From assembly GCF_002549775.1 (NCBI RefSeq), contig NZ_NMTR01000014.1:1-64000 (forward strand): DNA of 64,000 bases, given 5' to 3'. Positions 34,337-43,181 of this stretch are shown here, piece after piece; position 1 is the stretch's first letter, and the number at the start of each line of letters is the position of its first letter. Below the pieces are notes generated by a model. That model saw only the letters and a list, made by a program, of their open reading frames with translations, had not been told where the DNA came from and did no database searches. The position numbers and the translations under genes are program-made. The DNA comes from Faecalibacterium langellae. Its GTDB lineage: Bacteria > Bacillota > Clostridia > Oscillospirales > Ruminococcaceae.

Positions 34337-35647
34337 TTGAAAAACCTCATGTGCCGCTGGGCGGCACTGGCCTGTGTGCTGTTGTGCCTTGCGCTGGCCG
34401 GCTGCAGCGCGCTGCCCGGCGAACGCGCCCAGGTGGAAGAACTGCTCCGCGCGCCGAAGCTTTCCGGCGATTACGGCAACGTGCAGACGGCCCTGAACGA
34501 CTGGCTGGGGGAGAGCGCCCAGCTCAAATACCCCATGCAGGGGGAACTGCTCTCACCCTTCCTTTTGCAGGACCTGGACGGCGACGGCCAGATGGACGCC
34601 GCCGTACTCTACACCACGGCCCAGAGCACCAACGTGTGCATCGCCATCCTGCAAAAGACCGACGCGGACGGCTGGCAGGTGCGCCAGAACGTGGAGGGCC
34701 TTTCCGACACGGTGGAAAGCGTGGGCCTGGCCCAGCTGCAGCCCGGCGACGGCGCACAGCTGGTGGTGGGCTATCTGTCCGCCCAGGGCGACCACTATCT
34801 GGCCGTGTATTCCTACGCCCAGAACCAGCTCTCCACCATTCTGGAACAGCAGTATGAGCAGTATCTGGTGGAGGACATCACCGGCGGCGGCAATCAGGAC
34901 CTGATCCTCATGTCCACGCTGGAAGACGGCGGCGTGCAGATCGAACTGCTCACCGTGGACAAAGAGGGGTCCTTCCAGCAGGTGGCCGTCATGGGCCTTT
35001 CGGCCAACCGCTTCTCGGGCTGTGCCTCGGTGGCGGCGGGCATGGGCGCGGACGGCAGGCACTATCTGGTGCTGGACGGCTGGACCGGCATCTCCGGCAA
35101 CAACCTTGCCAGCGTGCTGCTGTATTTCGACGAGGAGACCCAGCAGATGGTGCCCGCCACCCAGATCAGCACCGAGCGGCTCTATAATGCGTCCCTGCGC
35201 AACGTGTCCACGCTGGTGAGCCAGGACCTGGACGACGACGGCATCGTGGAGATCCCCACCCAGCCGGACGAAGCGGGTCTGCTGAACATGAGCCAGAGCC
35301 GCCGCATGGACTTCATCGTCTGGATGGACTACACCAGCCCGGAGCCCAAAAAGAGCTTCGGCCTGCTGGACGAGGAGACCAACTGCTACATCGAGCTGCC
35401 CATGGAGTGGGAGGGCAACCTCAAGCTCACCGACAGCGAACAATACGACGGCGCGGTGGAGCTGCGCACCCTGGACGAAGACCAGCTGGTGATGACCGTG
35501 CGGCTGGCCCGCACCACCTCCAGCTCCAAGGGCTGGACAAGGCTGGGCATCGTGGCGTCCCGCCAGATGCAGGCAAAGCTTGCCCCGGATGTGGAGATCG
35601 CCGACAAGGATTACCGCCTTTCCAAGGCATTGCATCTGCTCAACTGA
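34337..35647 (+). CDS. Lipoprotein with FG-GAP-like acidic repeats, TTG start
   Basis: 436 residues if started at TTG 34337, which has GGGAGGG seven bases upstream; the longer open frame begins before the promoter. A basic start, hydrophobic core and LALAGCS lipobox mark an outer-surface lipoprotein. The mature protein has DLDGDGQMDAAVLY and DLDDDGIVEIP, calcium-binding-like repeats as in beta-propeller (FG-GAP/VCBS) proteins. It lies 19 bases ahead of a response regulator, suggesting a sensory or envelope role linked to that system. Family not recognised further. Confidence 0.75.
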   Translation: MKNLMCRWAALACVLLCLALAGCSALPGERAQVEELLRAPKLSGDYGNVQTALNDWLGESAQLKYPMQGELLSPFLLQDLDGDGQMDAAVLYTTAQSTNVCIAILQKTDADGWQVRQNVEGLSDTVESVGLAQLQPGDGAQLVVGYLSAQGDHYLAVYSYAQNQLSTILEQQYEQYLVEDITGGGNQDLILMSTLEDGGVQIELLTVDKEGSFQQVAVMGLSANRFSGCASVAAGMGADGRHYLVLDGWTGISGNNLASVLLYFDEETQQMVPATQISTERLYNASLRNVSTLVSQDLDDDGIVEIPTQPDEAGLLNMSQSRRMDFIVWMDYTSPEPKKSFGLLDEETNCYIELPMEWEGNLKLTDSEQYDGAVELRTLDEDQLVMTVRLARTTSSSKGWTRLGIVASRQMQAKLAPDVEIADKDYRLSKALHLLN

Positions 35648-35666
35648 TAGAACGGAGGAATGGTAC

Positions 35667-36377
35667 ATGGTACGAGTGCTTGTGGTGGAAGATGAAGCCA
35701 ATATCCGCGAGATGATCGCGCTGAACCTGCGTCTTGCAGGCATGGAAGCGGTGGAAGCGGAGAGCGCGGAAGCCGCGCTGCCGCTGCTGGAACAGAAGCC
35801 GGGCTGCGACGCCGCCATTCTAGACGTGATGCTGCCGGGCATGAACGGCTTCTCGCTGTGCGAGACCATCCGCCGCACCGACCAGAAGATCGGCATCATC
35901 ATCCTCAGCGCCAAAGGGCAGGAGCAGGATAAAATTCGCGGCCTGTCCATTGGTGCCGATGACTATATGACCAAGCCCTTCAGCGTCAGCGAGCTGCTGG
36001 CCCGCGTGGAGGCGCTCTGCCGCCGCGTCAGCCGCAGCACCGGCGGCGAGGAAAAGGGCGAAAAGGGCGGCAGCCTGGGCATGCTCACCAGCGGCGATTT
36101 CGTGCTGGACGAGAACCGCCGCGTGCTGCTGAAGGCAGGCCAGCCCATCGAACTGACCCAGGTGGAGTTCCAGATCATGGAGCTGTTCTTCCGCAACCCC
36201 GGCATCGCGCTGGTGCGCGAGAAGATTTTGAAGGGCGTGTGGGGCGAGAACTACTTCGGTGATGTGAAGATCGTGGATGTGAACATCCGCCGCCTGCGCA
36301 TGAAGGTGGAAGACGAGCCCAGCCACCCGGCCCATATCCTCACGGTGTGGGGCTACGGCTACCGCTGGGAGGAGTGA
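35667..36377 (+). CDS. OmpR/PhoB-family response regulator
   Basis: 236 residues. Receiver domain with the acidic pair ED near residue 9, phosphoacceptor D53 (ILDVMLPG), S81 and K103 (TKPF). A winged-helix DNA-binding domain spans residues about 135-232 (LTQVEFQIMELF, VDVNIRRLRMKVE, VWGYGYRW). Start at 35667 with GGAGG eight bases upstream. The kinase partner is probably the gene at 37106, separated by repeats. Confidence 0.93.
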   Translation: MVRVLVVEDEANIREMIALNLRLAGMEAVEAESAEAALPLLEQKPGCDAAILDVMLPGMNGFSLCETIRRTDQKIGIIILSAKGQEQDKIRGLSIGADDYMTKPFSVSELLARVEALCRRVSRSTGGEEKGEKGGSLGMLTSGDFVLDENRRVLLKAGQPIELTQVEFQIMELFFRNPGIALVREKILKGVWGENYFGDVKIVDVNIRRLRMKVEDEPSHPAHILTVWGYGYRWEE

Positions 36378-36397
36378 CCTCTGCCCCTGCTGCGGCG

Positions 36398-36545
36398 GCG
36401 GCTGCCGTTTGCCATCCAAGCCTCTTCCTGTGAAAAGGGGACAGCGGAGCGTCCGCAGGCGTTCCGCTGTCCCAAACTTAAAAATTATTTTTCCGCTATT
36501 GATGCGCAGAGCAGCGCGGCGCGCATTCCCAATCGTCCGTTCCCA
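36398..36545 (+). repeat. Family B covarying-hairpin repeat, copy 4
   Basis: Main hairpin 36438-36453 with 36458-36473, 16 pairs including two G-T, CGCA loop. The linker TAAAAATTATTTTTCCGCT is conserved. The second hairpin is ATGCGC/GCGCAT instead of ATGGCC/GGCCAT, and both arms have changed together. It begins about 20 bases after the response regulator stop. Confidence 0.87.
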
Positions 36546-36554
36546 GCCATTGCC

Positions 36555-36940
36555 GCGCAGCGGTGCTGCGGGGGAAGTTTCTGCCCACCGCAAGCGGGCT
36601 GGACGCTCCGCTGGGCCAGAGGCAGGGAGGGGTGTTCCGACTCCCCCCTCCCTACCTCTGGACTCCACCCACCCCGCAACGGGAAAGGGGCTGCTCGCCC
36701 CTTTCAGACCCCAAAGAGGAAGTCGAACCGGAAAAAATCTAGCCGCTTCGCTCAGACGGGTTGCGGTGCCCAGCGTCCACTTCGTGCCTTGAGCGGCACT
36801 CGTGTCCTGCTGACCGCTGCCCCAACAGCTCCTCCCTGTATCCGCCGCTGGCGGCGGTCGTCGCCGTTGCACTTTTTTCTCGCTTCTCCGATTTGAAGGC
36901 CCCTCAGCCGCTGCGGCGGCAGCTCCCCGCAGGGGAGCGG
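36555..36940 (+). repeat. Family A multi-hairpin repeat, copy 2
   Basis: Contains the diagnostic CAGAGG(C)AGGGAGGGG / CCCCTCCCT(A)CCTCTG hairpin (about 36,617-36,660), the GAAAGGGGC/GCCCCTTTC hairpin, and the CCCCTCAGCCGCTGCGGCGG end. About 120 extra bases (36,752-36,872) interrupt it relative to copies 3 and 4. No gene is supported here. Confidence 0.82.
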
Positions 36941-37090
36941 GGTGCCAGCAGATGCCGTTTACCGTTACGGCCCTTCCCGTGAAAAAGTAAATCAGAAAAG
37001 CCCGCAGGCTTTTCTGATTTACAAATATATAAAAATAATTTTTCCGCTGCTATTGTCAGAGCGAAGCGGAGACAATTCTAAATCGTTTGA
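36925..37090 (+). repeat. Family B covarying-hairpin repeat, copy 5
   Basis: Main hairpin GTAAATCAGAAAAGCC (36987-37002) with GGCTTTTCTGATTTAC (37007-37022), 16 perfect pairs, CGCA loop. Second hairpin ATTGTC/GACAAT, again changed on both arms. Its AAATCGTTT end runs directly into the ribosome site of the histidine kinase gene. Confidence 0.9.
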
Positions 37091-37105
37091 AAGGAGGAGA
37101 CCGCC

Positions 37106-38530
37106 ATGCGAAGCGGTATCACCCGCCGGTGGCTGCGGGGCAGCCTGCTCATCACAGTGCTGCTGGTGCTGCTGGCCGAAGCTATGTTCCTGTACAGCTA
37201 CACCCGCAGTTATTACAACAGCGTCCAGCAGACCATGTACCGGCGGTTCTCCTCGGTGTCCGGCCAGCTGAAAATGTACACCGGCGACACCGCCCAGAGC
37301 ACGGCGGCCACCCGCAGTGTGGCGCTGCGCCGCATGGTGGAGCAGTTTGCCGACAAGGACAAGTACGAGTTCATGCTGCTGGACAGCTACGGCGGAGTCA
37401 TTGCGTCTTCCAGCGGCACCAGTGCCGAGGGCATCGTCACAAACAACGACTTTGAGCTGGCGCAGGACGCTTCCGACGGTCTGGGCGTGGCGGTCTACCG
37501 CACCCAGTCCGGGGAGCTGGTCATGGCGGGGTGCTATCTGGTGCCCTATGCCGCCGAGGACGTGGCGGCCATGCGCCTGGTCACCAGCCTTGCGCTGATC
37601 GAAGCTCAGATCAAAAACGCCATCCTCGCCAGCCTGGTGATCGTGGCGGTCATTCTGGCGTTCACCGTGATGTCCGGCTTGTACTTCATCCGCAGCATCG
37701 TGGTGCCGCTGGGGCAGGTGGAGCGCACCGCCGCCGGCATCGCCCGGGGCGAACTGGACGTGCGATTGCCGGTGACCGGCGACGAGCACGACGAGGTGGA
37801 CCGCCTGCGCGGCACCATCAACCAGATGGCCGAAGGGCTGGAGGAGACCGAGAAGATGAAGAACGAGTTCATCAGTTCGGTCTCCCACGAGCTGCGCACG
37901 CCGCTGACCTCCATCCGGGGCTGGGTGGAGACCCTGCGCACTCTGGACGACCCCACCGACGAGAACTACCGCAAGGGGCTGGAGATCATCAACAACGAGA
38001 CCGGCCGCCTCTATAATATGGTGGAAGAACTGCTGGACTTCAGCCGCCTGCAGAACGGCCGCATCCGCATGGACTGCCGCCCGCTGGACCTTGTGGCCGA
38101 GCTGACCGACGCGGTGCTGTTCTGTGAAGCGCGCATCCAGCGCGAGGGCCTTGTGCTGAGCTACAGCGAACCGGAGGAGATGATCCCGGTCTACGCCGAC
38201 CCGGACCGCCTGCGGCAGGTGTTCATCAACATTCTGGACAACGCCATCAAGTATTCCGCACCCGGCGGCCGCATCACGGTCAAGCTGTGGGCAGGCGAGT
38301 ACAAAGCCTTTGTGGAAATTCTCGATCAGGGCCGCGGCATCCCGCCGGAGGACCTGGAGAACGTCAAGACCAAGTTCTACAAGGGCAGCAACTCGGTGCG
38401 CGGCAGCGGCATCGGCCTTGCGCTGGTGGATTCCATCATGACCGCGCTGGACGGCACCATGGACATCAAGAGCACGCTGGGCCGGGGCACGGTGGTCACC
38501 CTGGGTCTGCCGCTGTACCATAAGGCATAA
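37106..38530 (+). CDS. Membrane sensor histidine kinase
   Basis: 474 residues. First transmembrane segment about 12-34, an extracellular sensor region to about 170, second transmembrane segment about 172-196, then HAMP (to about 250). H-box SHELRTPLTS with H261; N-box DNAIKYSAP; G1 DQGRGIPP; G2 GSGIGLALVD. Pairs with the response regulator at 35667 and resembles PhoR/WalK-type kinases without a PAS domain. AAAGGAGG precedes the ATG. Confidence 0.93.
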   Translation: MRSGITRRWLRGSLLITVLLVLLAEAMFLYSYTRSYYNSVQQTMYRRFSSVSGQLKMYTGDTAQSTAATRSVALRRMVEQFADKDKYEFMLLDSYGGVIASSSGTSAEGIVTNNDFELAQDASDGLGVAVYRTQSGELVMAGCYLVPYAAEDVAAMRLVTSLALIEAQIKNAILASLVIVAVILAFTVMSGLYFIRSIVVPLGQVERTAAGIARGELDVRLPVTGDEHDEVDRLRGTINQMAEGLEETEKMKNEFISSVSHELRTPLTSIRGWVETLRTLDDPTDENYRKGLEIINNETGRLYNMVEELLDFSRLQNGRIRMDCRPLDLVAELTDAVLFCEARIQREGLVLSYSEPEEMIPVYADPDRLRQVFINILDNAIKYSAPGGRITVKLWAGEYKAFVEILDQGRGIPPEDLENVKTKFYKGSNSVRGSGIGLALVDSIMTALDGTMDIKSTLGRGTVVTLGLPLYHKA

Positions 38531-38593
38531 AAAGAAGTTTTTTCACAATTCTGTGTTAAAATAAAGGGAAAATAAATCCGATAGGAGAACCCA

Positions 38594-39541
38594 ATGAATC
38601 AACCCAACAAGGAACGTTTCAAGACCAGCGTCGGCGGGCAGGCGCTGATGGAAGGCGTCATGATGCGCGGCCCGGAGCGCATCTGCTGCGCGGTGCGCAA
38701 GCCCGACGGCACCATCGAGACCAAGATCGACCCCGTGAAGCACCACGGTGTGTGGACCAAAATTCCCCTTGTGCGCGGTGCCATTTCCATGATCGAGAGC
38801 CTCATCGTGGGCTACCGCTACATGATGTACTCGGCCCAGGTGAGCATGGGCGACGACTACGACCCCGCCGAGGAGGAGACTGCCTTTGAAAAATGGGTGG
38901 GCGAACACCTGGGCGAAAAGGCCGAGAATGCCCTGCTGGCCGTGGCGGCTGTGCTGGGCGGCTTGCTGGCGATCCTGCTGTTCACGGTGCTGCCCACCTT
39001 CCTCGTGGGCGGCGTGGACCACTTTGTGGCGCTGGGCCGCTGGGGCAAGGTGGTGCTGGAAGCACTGCTCAAAGTGGGCATCTTCCTGGCCTACATGGTG
39101 GGCATCTCTAACATGAAGGAGATCCACCGCGTGTTCGAGTACCACGGTGCCGAGCACAAGACCATTGCCTGCTACGAGGCGGGCGACGAGCTCACCGTGG
39201 AGAATGTGCGCAAGTACACCCGCTTCCACCCGCGCTGCGGCACCAGCTTTTTGATTTTGGTGGTCATCGTCAGTGTGTTCCTCTACAGCGTGCTGCCCTG
39301 GGGCAGCATCGGTCTGCGGGTGGTGTGCAAGCTGCTGCTGCTGCCGCTGGTCATGGGCATCAGCTATGAGCTGCTCAAGTGGTGCGGCCGGTCAGATAAC
39401 TGGGCCACCCGCATCATCCGGCAGCCCGGCATCTGGGTGCAGCACCTGACCGTGTTTGAGCCGGACGACAGCATGATCGAAGTGGCCATTGCCGCCGTGA
39501 CGCCCGTCCTGCCCGAGAACCCGGAGGATGGCAAATGGTAA
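38594..39541 (+). CDS. DUF1385 membrane protein (YqhQ-like)
   Basis: 315 residues. SVGGQALMEGVMMRGPE at the start and the HGAEHKTIACYEAG and RFHPRCGTSFL segments are hallmarks of DUF1385. About four to five transmembrane segments lie between residues 105 and 290. Conserved histidines and cysteines suggest metal binding, but no function is known to me. Overlaps prmC by seven bases, a pairing common in Firmicutes. Confidence 0.92.
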   Translation: MNQPNKERFKTSVGGQALMEGVMMRGPERICCAVRKPDGTIETKIDPVKHHGVWTKIPLVRGAISMIESLIVGYRYMMYSAQVSMGDDYDPAEEETAFEKWVGEHLGEKAENALLAVAAVLGGLLAILLFTVLPTFLVGGVDHFVALGRWGKVVLEALLKVGIFLAYMVGISNMKEIHRVFEYHGAEHKTIACYEAGDELTVENVRKYTRFHPRCGTSFLILVVIVSVFLYSVLPWGSIGLRVVCKLLLLPLVMGISYELLKWCGRSDNWATRIIRQPGIWVQHLTVFEPDDSMIEVAIAAVTPVLPENPEDGKW

Positions 39542-40515
39542 CAGCTGGTATGACCCCGCGCGAAGCCGTGCGGGAAGCAGAAAACCGCCTGACCGCTGCC
39601 GGCTGTCCGGACGCGGATTTTGATGCGCGGGAGTTGTTCCGGCTGGCATCCGGGCGGGACATGCGCATCTCGGACCGGCCCCTGACCGCAGAAGAAGCGG
39701 ACAGGCTGGAAGCCTTGTGCAGCCGCCGCGCGGCCCGGGAGCCGCTGCAATACCTGTGCGGCAGCTGGAGCTTTCTGGACTTTGAGCTGGCCGTGGGGCC
39801 CGGTGTGCTCTGCCCCCGGGCGGACACCGAGGTGGTGGCCGAAGCGGCCGCGCAGGCTGTGGCGGACATTGCCACGCCGAAGGTGCTGGACCTCTGCGCA
39901 GGGACCGGCTGCCTGGGGCTGGGCGTCAAGCGCTTTTGTCCTACTGCGCAGGTGGCCTGTGTAGAAAAAAGCCCGGAAGCCTTTGCGTATCTGGAAAAGA
40001 ACGCCCGCTGTGCACTGGCCGGGCAGGGCAGGCAGACCGAGAACCTGCTGGAGCCCACTGCTTTTGAGCAGGCGGACGCCCCGGCATTTGATTGGGGCCC
40101 TGCGCTGAACGCCCTCAAGGCAAAGCCCGCCTATGCCGTACAGCCGGTACAGGGGGATCTGTTCACCTATTGGGAAACCCTGCCGGAAGGGCAGCTGGAC
40201 CTGATCGTGTCCAACCCGCCGTACCTCACCGCTGCCGAGATGCAGCAATTGCAGCCGGAAGTGGCGCAAGAACCTGCCATGGCGCTGGAAGCAGGGGAGG
40301 ACGGCCTTGTGTTTTACCGCGCCCTTGCGCAGCATTACCGGCAGGCCCTGCGTCCCGGCGGCGCACTGGTGCTGGAGATCGGCTGGCAGCAGCGGCAGGC
40401 TGTGACCGACCTGCTGGCCGAAAACGGCTGGGCCGACATCGAATGCCGCAAAGACTACGGCGGCAACGACCGGTGCATCATCGCCCGGCGGCCGCAAATA
40501 AAATTGGAAAAATAA
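39535..40515 (+). CDS. prmC: Release factor glutamine methyltransferase
   Basis: 326 residues against about 280 in E. coli. Methylates the GGQ glutamine of RF1/RF2. N-terminal helical domain to about 85; SAM motif VLDLCAGTGCLGLG; catalytic NPPYLT. Roughly 35 extra residues (GQGRQTENLLEP through LNALKAKP, about 165-200) lie between the SAM motif and NPPY. No prfA follows here. Translation is probably coupled to the DUF1385 gene. Confidence 0.93.
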   Translation: MVTAGMTPREAVREAENRLTAAGCPDADFDARELFRLASGRDMRISDRPLTAEEADRLEALCSRRAAREPLQYLCGSWSFLDFELAVGPGVLCPRADTEVVAEAAAQAVADIATPKVLDLCAGTGCLGLGVKRFCPTAQVACVEKSPEAFAYLEKNARCALAGQGRQTENLLEPTAFEQADAPAFDWGPALNALKAKPAYAVQPVQGDLFTYWETLPEGQLDLIVSNPPYLTAAEMQQLQPEVAQEPAMALEAGEDGLVFYRALAQHYRQALRPGGALVLEIGWQQRQAVTDLLAENGWADIECRKDYGGNDRCIIARRPQIKLEK

Positions 40516-40527
40516 AACAACTTCCTG

Positions 40528-40555
40528 TTGTAATATTTTGATTTTGTGTTATACT
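40528..40555 (+). promoter_or_regulatory. recA promoter
   Basis: TTGTAA (40528-40533), 16 bases, TATACT (40550-40555). I see no Bacillus-type LexA box (CGAAC-N4-GTTCG) around it. Confidence 0.65.
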
Positions 40556-40617
40556 ATAGAAGAAAGTAAAACACAGCCCGTTTTCTGTGGGCAAAAAGCA
40601 TAAAGGAGCAGCACGCT

Positions 40618-41799
40618 ATGGCAAAAAATCAGAACACTGTCGCCCCGGCAACCAAAAAGACCGGCGCGGAAGCCAAGAAGGACGCTCTGGCCACCGCCCT
40701 GGCCCAGATCGAAAAGCAGTTCGGCAAGGGTGCCGTCATGAAGCTGGGCGACAACGCCGCCATGCAGGTGGATTCCATCTCCACCGGCAGCCTGGGCCTG
40801 GATATGGCGCTGGGCGTGGGCGGTGTGCCCCGTGGGCGCATCGTGGAGGTGTACGGCCCGGAGTCCAGCGGTAAGACCACGCTGGCGCTGCACGTTCTGG
40901 CCGAGGCCCAGAAGAAAGGCGGCGAAGTGGCCTTCATCGACGTGGAGCACGCGCTGGACCCCGTCTATGCCGAAGCACTGGGCGTGGACATCAATAACCT
41001 GTTGGTCAGCCAGCCGGACACCGGTGAGCAGGCCATGGAGATCTGCGAAGCACTGGTGCGCTCCGGTGCCATCGACGCCATCGTCGTGGACTCGGTGGCT
41101 GCCATGGTGCCCCGTGCCGAGATCGAGGGTGAGATGGGCGAGAGCCACGTGGGCCTGCAGGCCCGTCTGATGAGCCAGGCCATGCGCAAGCTGACTTCCG
41201 TCATCGGCAAGACCAACACGGTCTGCATCTTCATCAACCAGCTGCGCGAGAAGGTGGGCGTCGTCTACGGCAGCCCGGAGGTCACCACCGGCGGCCGCGC
41301 CCTGAAGTATTATTCCTCGGTGCGTATCGACATCCGCCGCGTGGAAGGCCTGAAGGATTCCTCCGGCCAGTTCATCGGCAACCACACCCGTGCCAAGATC
41401 GTCAAGAACAAGGTGGCCCCGCCGTTCCGTGAGGCCGAGTTCGACATCATGTTCGGCGAAGGCATCTCCAAGGTGGGCGAACTGCTGGACCTGGGCGTCA
41501 AGCTGGGCATCGTGCAGAAAAGCGGTGCGTGGTTCAACTATGGCGACATCCGCCTGGGCCAGGGCCGCGACAACTCCAAGCAGTTCCTGAAGGATAACCC
41601 CGAGATCGCCAACGACATCGAGGGCCAGATCCGCGCCAACGCCGACAAGCTGTATGCTTCCCGCCGCCCGGCAGGCAAGGCCGCTGCTGCGCCCGCCGAC
41701 GAAAAGGCCGAGGCACCCGCACAGGACGCCAAGGAGCCGGTGGTCAAGGCCCCTGCCCGCAGCAGCGAGAGCGAGCTGGACATCATGGTGGAGGACTAA
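40618..41799 (+). CDS. recA: Recombinase RecA
   Basis: 393 residues, longer than usual by an Ala/Glu/Lys-rich C-terminal tail. Walker [10 protein letters not shown]; Walker B in [24 protein letters not shown] and the DNA-binding loop region are intact. Carries out strand exchange and activates the SOS response. The recX start codon follows the stop directly. AAAGGAGC upstream. Confidence 0.99.
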   Translation: MAKNQNTVAPATKKTGAEAKKDALATALAQIEKQFGKGAVMKLGDNAAMQVDSISTGSLGLDMALGVGGVPRGRIVEVYGPESSGKTTLALHVLAEAQKKGGEVAFIDVEHALDPVYAEALGVDINNLLVSQPDTGEQAMEICEALVRSGAIDAIVVDSVAAMVPRAEIEGEMGESHVGLQARLMSQAMRKLTSVIGKTNTVCIFINQLREKVGVVYGSPEVTTGGRALKYYSSVRIDIRRVEGLKDSSGQFIGNHTRAKIVKNKVAPPFREAEFDIMFGEGISKVGELLDLGVKLGIVQKSGAWFNYGDIRLGQGRDNSKQFLKDNPEIANDIEGQIRANADKLYASRRPAGKAAAAPADEKAEAPAQDAKEPVVKAPARSSESELDIMVED

Positions 41800-42321
41800 A
41801 TGTCCTTTTACCGGAAAAATTACCGCCCGCGCCGGGACGGAGAGGAGCCGGAAAAGTGTGCCGACCCGGCCAAGGCCCGCGCCCGGGCGCTGGACGCCCT
41901 TGCGGCCCGGGAGATGACCAGCGGCCAGCTGTACGAGCGGCTGTGCGTCCGCTTCACCGAGCAGGCTGCCGCCGAAGCCGTGGCCGAAATGGTGGAGCTG
42001 GACTACGTCAACGATGACCGCTATGCCGAAGCCAAAGCCCACAGTCTGCTGGCGGCCCGCAAGAGCCGCCGCGCCGCCGCCCAGAACCTGCGCCAGAAGG
42101 GCCTGAACGCCCAGCAGATCGAGCAGGCGCTGGAAAGCGTCTACGCCCCGGACGAGGACGGCGAAAGCCCGGAGCTGGAGGCCGCCGCCGCGCTGGTGCG
42201 CAGCCGCTACAAAAACAAGCTGGCGGCAGGCCGCCGCGACCTTGTGGTGGCGGCACTGCAGCGGCGCGGGTTCGCGTATGCGGTGGTGAAGGAAGCGATC
42301 CGCAGGGCGGAGGAAGAATGA
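41800..42321 (+). CDS. recX: Regulatory protein RecX
   Basis: 173 residues of three-helix repeats; binds RecA filaments and modulates them. ALDALAAREMTSGQLYERL and YVNDDRYAEAKAHSLL are typical RecX segments. It starts at the base after the recA stop, with its GGAGG inside the recA end, so the two are coupled. Confidence 0.92.
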   Translation: MSFYRKNYRPRRDGEEPEKCADPAKARARALDALAAREMTSGQLYERLCVRFTEQAAAEAVAEMVELDYVNDDRYAEAKAHSLLAARKSRRAAAQNLRQKGLNAQQIEQALESVYAPDEDGESPELEAAAALVRSRYKNKLAAGRRDLVVAALQRRGFAYAVVKEAIRRAEEE

Positions 42322-42330
42322 CGTTCTGTT

Positions 42331-42414
42331 AGGGACGCTCCGCTGGGGACGCTCCGCTGGGGACGCTCCGCTGGGGACGCTCCGCTGGGGACGCTCCGCT
42401 GGGGACGCTCCGCT
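42331..42414 (+). repeat. Six tandem copies of a 14-base unit
   Basis: GGGGACGCTCCGCT repeated six times (first unit AGGGACGCTCCGCT). The unit is the 5' edge of repeat family A, present only once in the other copies, so the edge has expanded here. Confidence 0.95.
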
Positions 42415-42632
42415 GGGCCAGAGGTAGGGAGGGGTGTTTCGACTCCCCCCTCCCTGCCTCTGGACTCCACCCACCCCGCAACGAGAAAGTGGCTGCTCGC
42501 CCCTTTCAACCCCAAAGGAGAAGTCGAAGCGGAAAAATGCTAGCCGCTTCGCTAAACGCATTTTTCGCGCTTCTCCGATTTGAAGGCCCCTCAGCCGCTG
42601 CGGCGGCAGCTCCCCGCAGGGGAGCGGGGGCG
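42401..42632 (+). repeat. Family A multi-hairpin repeat, copy 3
   Basis: Diagnostic hairpin CAGAGGTAGGGAGGGG / CCCCTCCCTGCCTCTG (here C-A is restored to a full pair by T...G wobble at the centre), then ACTCCACCCACCCCGCAACG, a CGGAAAAATGCTAGC / GCTAAACGCATTTTTCG region and CCCCTCAGCCGCTGCGGCGG. Closest to copy 4. Confidence 0.85.
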
Positions 42633-42945
42633 CCCTCTCCGTCACCTTCGGTGACACCTTGTCCCCTTTTTGTCGCTGCGCGACATCTTCCCCCGACCGG
42701 GGGAAGTCTTTCAAAGGGAGAGGCAAGAAGCACTCCCATTACGCCCTTGGCACCCTTTCAAAAGAGTATCAAGAAACATTTCCTCCACGGTCTTGGCTCT
42801 CCCTTCGGGAGAGCTGGCAAACCCGAAGGGTTTGACTGAGAGGGCGAAAGCCCCCTTCGGGACAGACTCCCCCGGCCGGGGGAGGTGGCACGAAGGGCCA
42901 GAAGGGGAACAGCTGGCGTTGCAAAGCATCTGAGAGGGGGTGCGC
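42628..42945 (+). mobile_element. Cluster of CCCTCTCCGTC-type hairpin elements
   Basis: Two hairpin-rich modules in tandem: 42,632-42,725 (GCCCTCTCC ... GGGAGAGGC ends) and 42,790-42,935 (GCTCTCCC ... AGAGGG, with CCCCCGGCCGGGGG). Similar modules lie at 45,145 and 47,312. They look like non-autonomous inverted-repeat elements, partly degraded. No gene seen. Confidence 0.6.
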
Positions 42946-42974
42946 CCCGGAGTGCTGCCCGTTCTCTCCGCTGA

Positions 42975-43147
42975 CGCGATGCTCCCGCAGGGAGCCAGCG
43001 ACAGCAGATGCCGTTTACCGCTGCAGCCCCTTTCGTGAAAATGCGTTTGGAGTGCCCCGCAGGGCACGACAAACGCGAAATATAAAAAGAACAGTTCCGC
43101 TGAATATGGCCAGAGCGCAAGCGGAGGCCATTTTAAATAGTCAAAAG
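42975..43147 (+). repeat. Family B covarying-hairpin repeat, copy 6
   Basis: Small GCTCCC-GCA-GGGAGC hairpin (42981-42995), then the main hairpin 43043-43057 with 43062-43076: 15 positions with two central mismatches. The 3' arm GGGCACGACAAACGC would pair perfectly with a GCGTTTGTCG start like copy 2, while the 5' arm resembles copy 8. Second hairpin ATGGCC/GGCCAT. Lies just upstream of rimO. Confidence 0.85.
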
Positions 43148-43181
43148 CAACCCTCAAAAGAGAAAGAGAGTATTATCCCCT

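Noticed and set aside
36409-36982. Small open frames in the repeat array after the response regulator
   Set aside because: The same Pro/Ser/Arg-rich translations recur at every family A copy, in shifting frames; they reflect the repeat, not proteins.
42331-42414. CRISPR-like direct repeats
   Set aside because: The 14-base units are contiguous with no spacers; this is a tandem repeat.
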